From Syntrophobacterales bacterium (lineage in GTDB: Bacteria; Desulfobacterota; Syntrophia; Syntrophales; UBA6807), in contig JAGGSD010000108.1 in NCBI GenBank assembly GCA_021159265.1, positions 1 through 42,288 on the forward strand: 42,288 bases of DNA. Direction: 5' to 3'. This document shows positions 33,912 to 42,227 of the stretch, one piece after another; the first letter of the stretch is position 1, and every line of letters begins with the position of its first letter. A program made the translations under genes and the position numbers. A model generated the notes under the pieces. That model had not been told where the DNA came from. It made no database searches and saw only the letters and a list, made by a program, of their open reading frames with translations.

Positions 33912-35579
33912 ATGGAAAAGAAAAGGATTTCCAGAGCGGAGAGGTTGTCTAAAGAGCGGGAAGCCAATTTGAAACATTGGGAGGATCAGGATGCAATTCT
34001 CTTTGCCCATCGGCAGGAGGCTTATGATATTGGTGGCGAGAAACAGGTTCAGCGTCTTGCCAAACAAGGGAAAAAGCCGATGCGTGAGCTTATTGGCATG
34101 CTGATTGATCCCGGCACAGAGTTTTTTGAGATTGGACTGGATGTGGGTTACGATATTGGCAAGAAGAGGGTTTATGGTGGCGAGGTCTACGAAGAAGAGA
34201 AACGAGGCCATATACCCGGAGGTGGTCTTATTACCGGCGTCGGCAAAATTCATGGCAAGGATTGTATGATATTTGCTAATGAAAATCGTTATGCTGCAGG
34301 CACTTATTTTCCCATTACCTTAAAGAAACATATGCGTGCGCAGAAAATTGCCGAGATGTGCGAAATACCTTGTATTTATATTGCTGATTCAGGTGGGGTC
34401 TATCTGCCATTGCAGATTGGAAGTTTTGCCGATGAAGGTCAATTTGGCAACATGTTTTACAATATGTGCCGTATGTCTGCCAAGGGCATTAAGCAATACA
34501 CCCTGTCAACCGGCGGGAACACCGCCGGGGGAGCTTACATAGTGTATCTTGCCTGTGAATCGATTATGATTGAAAAACTTGCTTTCGCATTTCTTGCCGG
34601 TCCTCCCATGGTTAAGTCTGCCATTGGTGAGGTTGTGTCATCTGAAGATCTCGGCGGCGCCTATGTACATACGCAGCATTCCGGGGGTTGCGATCATTTT
34701 GTGAAAAGTCAGGAGGAAGGAATCCAAAAATTACGTGATTTGATGGAGTTTGAACCTTCCCAGAAATTGTATATCGATCGGAGGGAGACAAGGGAGCCGA
34801 AATACGATTACAGGGAGATGATGCGTTGTACGCCGGCTGATACCTATCACTATATAAACATCAGGGATACTATCAAGTGCCTGGCTGATGACAGCTATTT
34901 CCACGAGTACAAACAGACATACAGCCCGGGCAGGGGAGACGCTGTTGTTTGTGGCAAAATGTGGTTGAAGGGCATGCCGGTTGGCGTAGTTGCTTCGAAT
35001 GCCAGTGGAATTATTTATATTGATGCAGCCAGGAAGGCAACGGAGTGGATGATACGTTGTGGCACATCAAAATTGCCGGTTTTGTTCCTTCAGGGTTCGC
35101 CCGGTTATATGGTAGGCAAAGCCGAGGAATGGGGTGGCATTGGGAAATATGGTTCCGACATGGTTAGGGCTGCTTCGTGTCTTTCCTCTCCAAAAATTAC
35201 ATATGTGATAGGTCCTGATCATGGTGCGGCAAATTATGGGATGTGTGGCCGGGCATTTAATCCCAATTTCTCCTTCACGAATATGAGGGGACGTACAACG
35301 GTGATGTCCGGTGAGACAGCAGGTTTTATTGTGGAATCTGTGCGCAGAATAAATATCGAAAAGAGGGGTGAACAAGTTGATGAAGAGGATATGGCCAGGT
35401 TCCGCCAGATGATGAGGGATCGTTATGAGGAACAGGGCCATCCCTTTTACACAGGTTCTCTCAATTTTCACGATGGCGTCATTGCCTTTAGCGAGGCAAG
35501 GGATGTGTTGGCAAGATCCTTTGAAATTGCCCTCCGTGCCCCAGTTAAGGAATCACATTTCGGCAATCTTAAAGTATGA
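33912..35579 (+). CDS. acyl-CoA carboxyltransferase subunit (methylcrotonyl-CoA carboxylase beta-like)
   Basis: About 555 residues with two crotonase-fold halves typical of biotin-dependent carboxyltransferases. The N-half has AGTYFPITLKKHMRAQKIAE, GGNTAGGAYIVYLACES, LAGPPMVKSAIGEVVSSEDL. The C-half has LPVLFLQGSPGYMVG, GAANYGMCGRAFNPNF and VMSGETAGF. The end of the chain, RAPVKESHFGNLKV, resembles MCC beta. It should transfer CO2 between carboxybiotin and an enoyl-CoA such as 3-methylcrotonyl- or geranyl-CoA (or remove it, as in glutaconyl-CoA decarboxylase). No biotin carboxylase or biotin carrier is seen in the window. The ATG at 33912 is preferred; 33858 adds an unconserved leader. Confidence 0.88.
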   Translation: MEKKRISRAERLSKEREANLKHWEDQDAILFAHRQEAYDIGGEKQVQRLAKQGKKPMRELIGMLIDPGTEFFEIGLDVGYDIGKKRVYGGEVYEEEKRGHIPGGGLITGVGKIHGKDCMIFANENRYAAGTYFPITLKKHMRAQKIAEMCEIPCIYIADSGGVYLPLQIGSFADEGQFGNMFYNMCRMSAKGIKQYTLSTGGNTAGGAYIVYLACESIMIEKLAFAFLAGPPMVKSAIGEVVSSEDLGGAYVHTQHSGGCDHFVKSQEEGIQKLRDLMEFEPSQKLYIDRRETREPKYDYREMMRCTPADTYHYINIRDTIKCLADDSYFHEYKQTYSPGRGDAVVCGKMWLKGMPVGVVASNASGIIYIDAARKATEWMIRCGTSKLPVLFLQGSPGYMVGKAEEWGGIGKYGSDMVRAASCLSSPKITYVIGPDHGAANYGMCGRAFNPNFSFTNMRGRTTVMSGETAGFIVESVRRINIEKRGEQVDEEDMARFRQMMRDRYEEQGHPFYTGSLNFHDGVIAFSEARDVLARSFEIALRAPVKESHFGNLKV

Positions 35580-35709
35580 TGCTTTCGTAAAGAGTCCACG
35601 CCGTGTCATTCTGAGGAGCGGAGCGACAAAGAATCTTAGTGATATCAGATTCTTCGCTATCGCTCAGAATGACAAAAGAGTGTTTTTGTGACTTTTTACG
35701 GGTGCATCA
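35578..35709. repeat. TIR-type intergenic element with GTCATTC hairpin, copy 2
   Basis: Ends form an inverted pair: TGATGCTTTCGTAAAGAGTC at 35578-35597 and the complement type GACTTTTTACGGGTGCATCA at 35690-35709. Inside is a long hairpin with arms TGTCATTCTGAG (35604-35615) and CTCAGAATGACA (35663-35674). The left end overlaps the carboxyltransferase stop codon. It resembles a small non-autonomous mobile repeat. Confidence 0.65.
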
Positions 35710-35751
35710 AGTATGATCTATGAATGGAAACTAAAACAAAAAGAGGTGAAT

Positions 35752-36552
35752 ATGGCAGATGTATTACTGAAGGAAAGAGTTGATGAAGGTATTCTGGTCC
35801 TTACCCTGAACAGACCGGAGGCGATGAACTGCTTTAATTTTGATCTAATATCTGCATTGGATAATGCTATGAAAGAAGCAAATTTTGACATGAGCTTGAG
35901 GTGTATTATCATCACGGGCGCAAGGGGTGATCGCGAAGTAAACAAGCAGGCATTTTCAACGGGAGCTGATTTGAAGGAGAGACGAACGCTAACCGAGAAC
36001 CAGGTTCGCAGATTCATCTTTTCAATACGCAACACTTTCACAGCAGTGGAACAGGTTCGTATTCCTGTCATTGCGGCGATAAATGGTTATGCGTTTGGAG
36101 GCGGCACGGAGCTTGCCCTGGCTTGTGATATTCGCATAGCATCTTCAAATGTATTGATGGGGCTAACCGAGACAAGTCTGGCTATTATACCCGGAGCCGG
36201 CGGAACACAGAGGTTGCCCAGAATCGTTGGGATTGCGAAGGCTAAGGAGCTGATCTATACTGCGAGGCGGATTGATGCCAGGACAGCGTTGGAAATCGGC
36301 CTGGTCAGCGAAGTGGCGGAGTCTGATCAATTGATGGAGGCCGCCTTGAAACTAGCCAGAGAGATTGCAAAGAATGGGCCTATTGGTCTTGCTCAAGCTA
36401 AATTTGCGATCAACAATGGCATGGAAACGAGTCTTGGCGTTGCCCTTCCATTAGAATCCAAGGCCTATGAAGTGACGATTCCTACGGAAGATAGATTGGA
36501 GGCCCTTGCAGCCTTCGCAGAGAAAAGGAAACCCGTGTTCAAAGGGAAGTAA
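35752..36552 (+). CDS. enoyl-CoA hydratase, methylglutaconyl-CoA-hydratase-like
   Basis: A 266-residue crotonase-fold enzyme. Oxyanion and catalytic blocks are FSTGADLKER, NGYAFGGGTELALACD and ETSLAIIPGAGGTQRLPR, with both glutamates in place. The tail TIPTEDRLEALAAFAEKRKP closely matches AUH/LiuC methylglutaconyl-CoA hydratases, more than crotonase itself. The position after an MCC-like carboxyltransferase and before an HMG-CoA-lyase-like gene supports hydration of a 3-methylglutaconyl-CoA-type intermediate. The ATG at 35752 has an AGAGGTG site; the upstream ATG at 35713 lies in repeat-derived sequence. Confidence 0.88.
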   Translation: MADVLLKERVDEGILVLTLNRPEAMNCFNFDLISALDNAMKEANFDMSLRCIIITGARGDREVNKQAFSTGADLKERRTLTENQVRRFIFSIRNTFTAVEQVRIPVIAAINGYAFGGGTELALACDIRIASSNVLMGLTETSLAIIPGAGGTQRLPRIVGIAKAKELIYTARRIDARTALEIGLVSEVAESDQLMEAALKLAREIAKNGPIGLAQAKFAINNGMETSLGVALPLESKAYEVTIPTEDRLEALAAFAEKRKPVFKGK

Positions 36553-36586
36553 CAAACACAAACAATTTTTGGGAGGATGTTGAATT

Positions 36587-37756
36587 ATGACGGAATATGA
36601 TCTCTGGAAGATATTTCCAAGGATGCCGAAAAAAGTGGAGATTGGCGATATTACGATACGTGATGGTTTCCAGCATGAAGAAAAGTTTATTTCCACTGCT
36701 GCCAAGATCTTTTATCTGGAGGAAGTAATTTTTGCAGGTGTGCGCAACGTTGAAGTTACAAACCTCGGAAATCCGATAGGAATGCCCCAGTTTGCGGATG
36801 CTGAGGATCTTCTCACATATTTTCGCGGTGACCTCTTTAAAAAACGGGCTGCGCGGCGGGGTATCAATTATGATGATCTCTGTTTTACCGCGATTACAAT
36901 TCGCGAACCCGCCGTGGACAGGGCGATTGAATTGAAAGAAAGGGGAATAGGCCCTGACCGGCTCTTGATGATGGTTTCAACTGAGGAAGAGCACCATTTT
37001 GCAAATTCGGGCACGACTCTTCCCGAATACTGGCAGGAGGCAGAGAGAAGTATCAAGAAATGTAATGATGCCGGAATGACGATGTGTGGTTGTGTAAGCA
37101 CTATCTGGGGGAGCCCTATTGGGGGGGCTACAGACCTTAGAGACGCCGTCGAGTTCAGCAAGCGCTGGCTGGAGATTGGAGCGTCTGACATAGAGCATGC
37201 GGATCATGATGGGTCGGCATCGGCGGCGGCGGTGTACCGTTATTATTCCATGATTCTTGATGAGATGCCTGATACCGAGCTTCATATTGCTCATTTTCAT
37301 GAGACCAAACGTGTTGCCTCAGCATCTATTCTGGCCGCATTGCAGGCGGGCATTACACGTTATGAAGCGACATTCGGCGGTTTGGGTGGTCAACCCGCTA
37401 ATTTCCTGGATGACCGTCCCATAAGAGGCACAGGCGAATACTATTACAAAGATCCGAGATATGTCGGGTTAGTTTGTCTGGAAGACACCCTGGTGATGAT
37501 TGATGAGCTTGGCATTAAACATGGTTGTGATGTGGATCGCATTTTGTGGCTGGGGCAGAAAATGGAAAAGACTATCGGTCGGCGGCTGCGGTCTGAAGCG
37601 GTAATTAATGGGCGTACATTGAAGGAAGGCCACATGGAATTTGCCCGTCCCGGGCTGCGTCCAAGAAAACAGAAGCTGGGTGAAACACCGACCCAAAAAA
37701 TTCCCGGAAATTGGGCGCCTAAAGCCGTGTTGCCGGAAAAATATGCAAAAAGATAG
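36587..37756 (+). CDS. HMG-CoA-lyase-like DRE-TIM metallolyase, divergent
   Basis: A 389-residue TIM-barrel protein of the HMG-CoA lyase/homocitrate synthase superfamily. Metal-binding elements are present: IRDGFQHEE (Asp42 equivalent) and HIAHFHET (both His). However the lyase signature loop reads GLGGQP where true HMG-CoA lyases have GLGGCP, so the catalytic Cys is Gln. The Asn that completes the metal site also appears replaced, as the segment reads VGLVCLEDTLV. It is also longer than usual (about 300-325). It probably cleaves or forms a C-C bond on a different acyl-CoA. It starts 34 bases after the hydratase gene with GGGAGG at 36571-36576. Confidence 0.82.
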   Translation: MTEYDLWKIFPRMPKKVEIGDITIRDGFQHEEKFISTAAKIFYLEEVIFAGVRNVEVTNLGNPIGMPQFADAEDLLTYFRGDLFKKRAARRGINYDDLCFTAITIREPAVDRAIELKERGIGPDRLLMMVSTEEEHHFANSGTTLPEYWQEAERSIKKCNDAGMTMCGCVSTIWGSPIGGATDLRDAVEFSKRWLEIGASDIEHADHDGSASAAAVYRYYSMILDEMPDTELHIAHFHETKRVASASILAALQAGITRYEATFGGLGGQPANFLDDRPIRGTGEYYYKDPRYVGLVCLEDTLVMIDELGIKHGCDVDRILWLGQKMEKTIGRRLRSEAVINGRTLKEGHMEFARPGLRPRKQKLGETPTQKIPGNWAPKAVLPEKYAKR

Positions 37757-37805
37757 TGTGATTATCTTACGATTAGTTGTAGTTAGCTTGGAGAAGAATC
37801 AAAAA

Positions 37806-37979
37806 TGATGCACCCGTAAAAAGTCAAAATTAGCTGGCAAAGTAAAAAGTTTTAAATTCAAGGCGCGCATGGTTCGACAAGCTCACCATGAGCGGAATAT
37901 AATAGTCTGCCCTGAGCTTGTCGAAGGGAAGGATGCGGCGCAACGCAGAAATTGGGTTTTTTTACAAGGCCATCAAAAA
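37806..37979. repeat. TIR-type intergenic element, copy 3
   Basis: Begins with a 21-bp sequence (37806-37826) that is the exact reverse complement of 35689-35709, and ends GGTTTTTTTACAAGGCCATCA near 37979, giving terminal inverted repeats TGATG(n5)GTAAAAA. Inside are GTTCGACAAGCTCACC and GAGCTTGTCGAA, another inverted pair. The nitrilase gene begins 45 bases after it. Confidence 0.6.
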
Positions 37980-38023
37980 TTGTGATTGTTACCTTTGACA
38001 ATAGCTCTATGTGAGAACGATAC

Positions 38024-38848
38024 ATGAAAGTCGGTTTTGTACAGTTTGAACCTTCGTTTGGAAGCGTTGATAAAAATATTGAAAAAGCGGAAAAGTTGAT
38101 AGACAGCGCTGATGCGAATCTTCTTGTGCTGCCCGAACTTTTCAACACTGGGTACGTCTTTACCTCAAAAGAAGAGGCAATGGCTCTATCCGAAGAAATA
38201 CCGGTCGGTAAGACGACACAGGCGCTCATGAGAATAGCAAAGAATAACCACGTGTTTCTTGTGGCGGGTCTTGCCGAGAACAACGGTGATAAACTGTTTA
38301 ACTCTGCCGTCATTGTCTCGCCGAAAGGGTATCTCGGCACATACAGAAAGATACACCTGTTCTTTGAGGAGAAACTCTGGTTTGATCCGGGGGATGCGGA
38401 AGCTGCCGTTTATGATATAGGACAATACAAGTTCGGGGCCATGATTTGTTTTGACTGGTTTTTCCCTGAAACCATGCGGGTACTCTCTTTAAAAGGCGCC
38501 CATATCGTTTGTCACAGCGCGAATCTGGTTCTGCCGTTCTGTCAGGATGCCATGAAAACCAGATGCCTGGAAAATCGTGTTTTTGCAGTAACGGCGAATA
38601 GAACAGGGGCGGAAACAAGAGGTGAGAAATTTCTGCAGTTCACCGGCAAAAGTCAGGTAATCAGTCCCAATGCGGAGATCCTTTGCCGAGCCGGTTCTGA
38701 TACTGAAGAAGTGAAAATCGTTGATATCGATATGGAAATGGCTGCAAACAAGAGACTCAATGAGTATAATGATCTTTTTGCAGACAGAAGGCCGGAATTT
38801 TATGGTCAACTTCTGAACAAAAAGAATAAAGAAGCCTTTCAGAAATAA
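38024..38848 (+). CDS. carbon-nitrogen hydrolase (nitrilase superfamily)
   Basis: A 274-residue amidase of the nitrilase superfamily. The catalytic Glu-Lys-Cys triad is visible: Glu38 in VLPELFNTGY, Lys109 in YRKIHLF, and Cys142 in MICFDWFFPE. It hydrolyses an amide or carbamoyl bond, probably in the cytoplasm as no signal is seen. It resembles omega-amidase, N-carbamoylputrescine or beta-ureidopropionase types, and substrate is not decided. It is separated from the pathway genes by a repeat element, so membership in the pathway is uncertain. Confidence 0.88.
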   Translation: MKVGFVQFEPSFGSVDKNIEKAEKLIDSADANLLVLPELFNTGYVFTSKEEAMALSEEIPVGKTTQALMRIAKNNHVFLVAGLAENNGDKLFNSAVIVSPKGYLGTYRKIHLFFEEKLWFDPGDAEAAVYDIGQYKFGAMICFDWFFPETMRVLSLKGAHIVCHSANLVLPFCQDAMKTRCLENRVFAVTANRTGAETRGEKFLQFTGKSQVISPNAEILCRAGSDTEEVKIVDIDMEMAANKRLNEYNDLFADRRPEFYGQLLNKKNKEAFQK

Positions 38849-38890
38849 AACCTCTTTTTTGTACAATCCGGCGCTTTGTTACAGATGGCG

Positions 38891-40963
38891 CTAATTTTCC
38901 GTAACGATCCTGGAAAAGTCCGCAACCATGTGAAACAGTCTTGAAATTTCCTCTAAAAGGGAAAGCCTGTTGAATCGTATCTTTTCATCTTCCGACATAA
39001 CAAGAATGGCATCAAAGAAACTGTCTACCGGCTTTCTCAGACGCGACATTTCGATAAGGGACTCTCTATATTTCCCCTGGTCAATATAAGCTCCTACTTT
39101 GTCCTTTATTTCAAGGAAGGTATCGTAAAGATCTTTCTCTTCGCTAGTGTTAAAAAGGGTGATATTGACGGAACCGTTTTCAAACCCTTTTATAATGTTG
39201 CCGACACGCTTAAAGGCAATAGCAAGAGGTTCAAAGTCGGGGTGACTTTTAAATTCTTCCATAGCGGTTATTTTCTTGAGGCAGCCTGTAATATTTGATA
39301 CCCCCTCTACAAGGACGGCATCGACTACATCATAGGAATGTCCCTGTAATATGAGTTGATTTTCGAATCTTCCCTTAAGGAAATCCAGCACATCGGATTT
39401 TATTTTCCCCGGTGATCTTTTTAACTTATCGCCGAGTATAGAGATACTTTTCTCTATCAGGTCTTCAAGCTGGAGGGGATAATTCTTACTCAGGATAATG
39501 TTGATGACACCAAGGGACTGTCTTCTTAAAGCGTATGGGTCCGCCGTTCCCGTAGGTATGAGATTTACACCAAAACATCCAGCAATCGTGTCTATCTTAT
39601 CCGCTATGCTGATAATAGATCCTTCGTCAGTTTCGGGGAGATTGCCACCGGCGGATGTTGGAAGATAATGTTCATAAATGGCTTTTGCAACTGTCGGGTT
39701 CTCACCGGCAATCAGGGCATATTCTCTGCCCATTACACCCTGGAGCTCCGGGAATTCATATATCATTTGTGTTTCCAGATCGGCCTTGCAAAGAGTCGCA
39801 GCCCGGTGAACATTATCCCTGATCGCGGGATTGATCTTATCCGCAATATACAGAGCCAGTTCTCTAAACCGTATAACCTTTTCATAGGAAGTACCGAGAA
39901 GACTGTGAAATACGACATTTTTCAAATCATCAAGCTTTTTATCAAGCGGGATTTTCTGATCTTCTTCAAAGAAAAATCTGGCATCTGCCAGTCTTGCGCG
40001 GATTACCTTTTCATTTCCTCTGGCAACAACTGACGGGTCTCTCGTTACTGTGTTATTGATTGTAATGAAATAAGGCAGGAGCTTACCGTTATCATCAATA
40101 ACGGGAAAGTACTTCTGATGTTTCATCATTGAAGTAATGAGAACTTCTTTGGGAAGTTTCAGGTATTCTTTGTCGAAACTTCCGCAAACGACAGAAGGAT
40201 ATTCAACGAGAAAGGTTACCTCTTCCAAGAGGTCCTCGTTGTCAAGGGTATTTCCTGATACTCCACGGGCGGCTTTTCTTGCCTCTTCTGAAATTATCTT
40301 TCTCCGCTCATCAGGATCTACGATGACAAAATTTTCTTTTGTCTTTTTAATATAGTCATTGAAGCCTGCGATTTCAAAGAACCGGGGGCTCATAAACCGA
40401 TGTCCGCAGGTCATGTTGCCGCTCGATATATTCTCGATTTTAAATGGAATGATTTCACCTCCAAAAATTGCCAGTATCCAGTGGATCGGTCTGGCAAACC
40501 GAATTTCCAGGTCCATCCAGCGCATTGATTTTTTGAAAGGAATAGATGTGATAAACTCGGGCAAGAGGCTTGATAAAAGAACTTTTGTGTTTTCCCCTGC
40601 CATTTTTTTCCTTGAGCAGATGTATTCACCTTTTTCTGTGATTATCGTTTCGAGTTCAGAAATATCGATTCCCTGTCCCTTGGCAAAACCGGTTGCCGCC
40701 TTCGTCGGATTTCCCATTTCATCGAAGGCGACCCTTTTGGCTGGGCCCATCTTTTCGATGATCTGGTCTTCCTGCTTTTCCGCGACATTTTCCACACACA
40801 GGCAGAGTCTTCTCGGTGCAGCCATTGCTTTGATCTGCCCGTGCCGGATCCGCCTTTTGTCAAATTCTTTTGTTATGAGTGTTTCCATATCTTTAATTGC
40901 TTTTGGCAAAAAATCGGCTGGAATTTCTTCCGTTCCTATTTCCAGTAACAGCTCCTTACCCAT
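38891..40963 (-). CDS. glyS: glycyl-tRNA synthetase beta subunit
   Basis: A 690-residue beta chain of the bacterial alpha2-beta2 glycyl-tRNA synthetase, which charges tRNA-Gly. The N-terminal block ELLLEIGTEEIPADFLPKAI and the internal MKHQKYFPV, VLIT and GTADPYALRRQSLG segments are diagnostic. The C-terminal part holds the tRNA-anticodon-binding region. The length matches E. coli GlyS (689). It converges on the nitrilase gene. Its alpha partner glyQ lies upstream on the same strand. Confidence 0.98.
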   Translation of the reverse strand: MGKELLLEIGTEEIPADFLPKAIKDMETLITKEFDKRRIRHGQIKAMAAPRRLCLCVENVAEKQEDQIIEKMGPAKRVAFDEMGNPTKAATGFAKGQGIDISELETIITEKGEYICSRKKMAGENTKVLLSSLLPEFITSIPFKKSMRWMDLEIRFARPIHWILAIFGGEIIPFKIENISSGNMTCGHRFMSPRFFEIAGFNDYIKKTKENFVIVDPDERRKIISEEARKAARGVSGNTLDNEDLLEEVTFLVEYPSVVCGSFDKEYLKLPKEVLITSMMKHQKYFPVIDDNGKLLPYFITINNTVTRDPSVVARGNEKVIRARLADARFFFEEDQKIPLDKKLDDLKNVVFHSLLGTSYEKVIRFRELALYIADKINPAIRDNVHRAATLCKADLETQMIYEFPELQGVMGREYALIAGENPTVAKAIYEHYLPTSAGGNLPETDEGSIISIADKIDTIAGCFGVNLIPTGTADPYALRRQSLGVINIILSKNYPLQLEDLIEKSISILGDKLKRSPGKIKSDVLDFLKGRFENQLILQGHSYDVVDAVLVEGVSNITGCLKKITAMEEFKSHPDFEPLAIAFKRVGNIIKGFENGSVNITLFNTSEEKDLYDTFLEIKDKVGAYIDQGKYRESLIEMSRLRKPVDSFFDAILVMSEDEKIRFNRLSLLEEISRLFHMVADFSRIVTEN

Positions 40964-41035
40964 GAGAATTACATCTCCTCTGTTTATCGTCTCACTCGGG
41001 GAATGTGAAAAACCCCTCGCCCTCAGGCGAAGGCT

Positions 41036-41180
41036 TCAGTTTGATAATTTCGAAATCCGAATTTCGAAATCCTAAACAAATTCGAATATTAAATGACCAA
41101 AACTCAAAACAAGGTTTCGGATATTTGAATTTATAATTTTGTATTTGTTTCGAATTTCGAATTTCGTGCTTTGAGTTTTA
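41036..41180. repeat. AT-rich TTTCGAATTTCG repeat between glyQ and glyS
   Basis: The 224 bases between glyQ and glyS contain overlapping words such as GAATTTCGAAATCC and TTTCGAATTTCGAATTTCG. The same type of sequence reappears, in the other orientation, at 42228-42288. No gene is seen. Confidence 0.6.
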
Positions 41181-41187
41181 TAATCTT

Positions 41188-42069
41188 TTACTTTTTGTTC
41201 CATTTTCCCATGAGGGGATATCCCATTTTTCCCCGCTGATCCAAATACCCCTCGGCGCTGAGCTTTGCCAGATTTCGGACTCTCCCGATGTAGCTTGTAC
41301 GTTCCGTTACACTGATTGCTCCACGAGCGTCGAGGATGTTAAAGACATGAGAACATTTGAGGCAGTAATCGTAAGTTGGGAGGACCAGACCTTTTTCTGC
41401 CATCCTTTCAGATTCCGCTTCATACATGTCAAATAGTTTTCTTAACATGTCCATATCAGCCTCTTCAAAGTTGTATATGGAAAATTCTACTTCGCTCTGG
41501 TGGTGGACATCACCGTATTTAACACCGCAGCCCCACTCCAGGTCGTATACATTGTCAATTCCCTGGAGGTACATGGCTATTCTTTCTATGCCGTATGTTA
41601 TTTCGACGCATACAGGGCGTAAATCTATTCCACCAACCTGCTGGAAGTATGTGAACTGAGTGATTTCCATCCCGTCCAGCCAGACCTCCCATCCCAATCC
41701 CCATGCACCCAAAGTGGGTGATTCCCAGTCGTCTTCTACAAACCTGATGTCGTGATCAAGGGGGTCTATGCCGAAGCTTTTAAGAGAGTTTATATACATG
41801 TCCTGAATGTCAAGAGGGGAAGGTTTCATGATTACCTGATACTGGTAATAGTGCTGGAGTCTGTTGGGATTCTCTCCGTATCTGCCATCGGTAGGCCTCC
41901 GGGACGGTTCTACGTAGGCGACATTCCATGGTTCAGGCCCAAGAGAGCGAAGGAATGTTGCCGGGTTGAATGTACCGGCGCCAACTTCAATATCATAAGG
42001 TTGTTGAATGATGCATCCCTGGTCTGCCCAGTATTTTTCTAAAGCTAATATCAATTCCTGAAAGGTCAC
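41188..42069 (-). CDS. glyQ: glycyl-tRNA synthetase alpha subunit
   Basis: The catalytic alpha chain (about 293 residues) that forms glycyl-adenylate and charges tRNA-Gly with GlyS. Diagnostic blocks are CIIQQPYDIEVGAGT, PSRRPTDGRYGENPNRLQHY, NRLQHYYQYQVIMKPSP and AWGLGWEVWLDGMEITQFTY. A GTG start at 42069 is chosen because AGGAGGT lies six bases upstream on this strand (42076-42082). The longer frame up to 42165 would add 32 unconserved residues. The E. coli protein has 303 residues. Confidence 0.96.
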   Translation of the reverse strand: MTFQELILALEKYWADQGCIIQQPYDIEVGAGTFNPATFLRSLGPEPWNVAYVEPSRRPTDGRYGENPNRLQHYYQYQVIMKPSPLDIQDMYINSLKSFGIDPLDHDIRFVEDDWESPTLGAWGLGWEVWLDGMEITQFTYFQQVGGIDLRPVCVEITYGIERIAMYLQGIDNVYDLEWGCGVKYGDVHHQSEVEFSIYNFEEADMDMLRKLFDMYEAESERMAEKGLVLPTYDYCLKCSHVFNILDARGAISVTERTSYIGRVRNLAKLSAEGYLDQRGKMGYPLMGKWNKK

Positions 42070-42227
42070 ACTTTTACCTCCTGGGTTGGAACCCTTATCC
42101 TGCTGCATACACATGATTGGGCGAAAATTATCACTATGGAAAAATGGTGTCAAGGTAAATGTCACTATTCGTTTTGAGACATTTGAAAAGGCAGGAAGCT
42201 ATTTCAGGATAGCCTCCTAACCCAGAT

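Noticed and set aside
33912..35579. Carboxyltransferase as the propionyl-CoA carboxylase beta chain
   Set aside because: Segments such as YGMCGRAFNPNF and the C-terminal end match the methylcrotonyl/geranyl type better, and the context is hydratase plus lyase rather than an epimerase.
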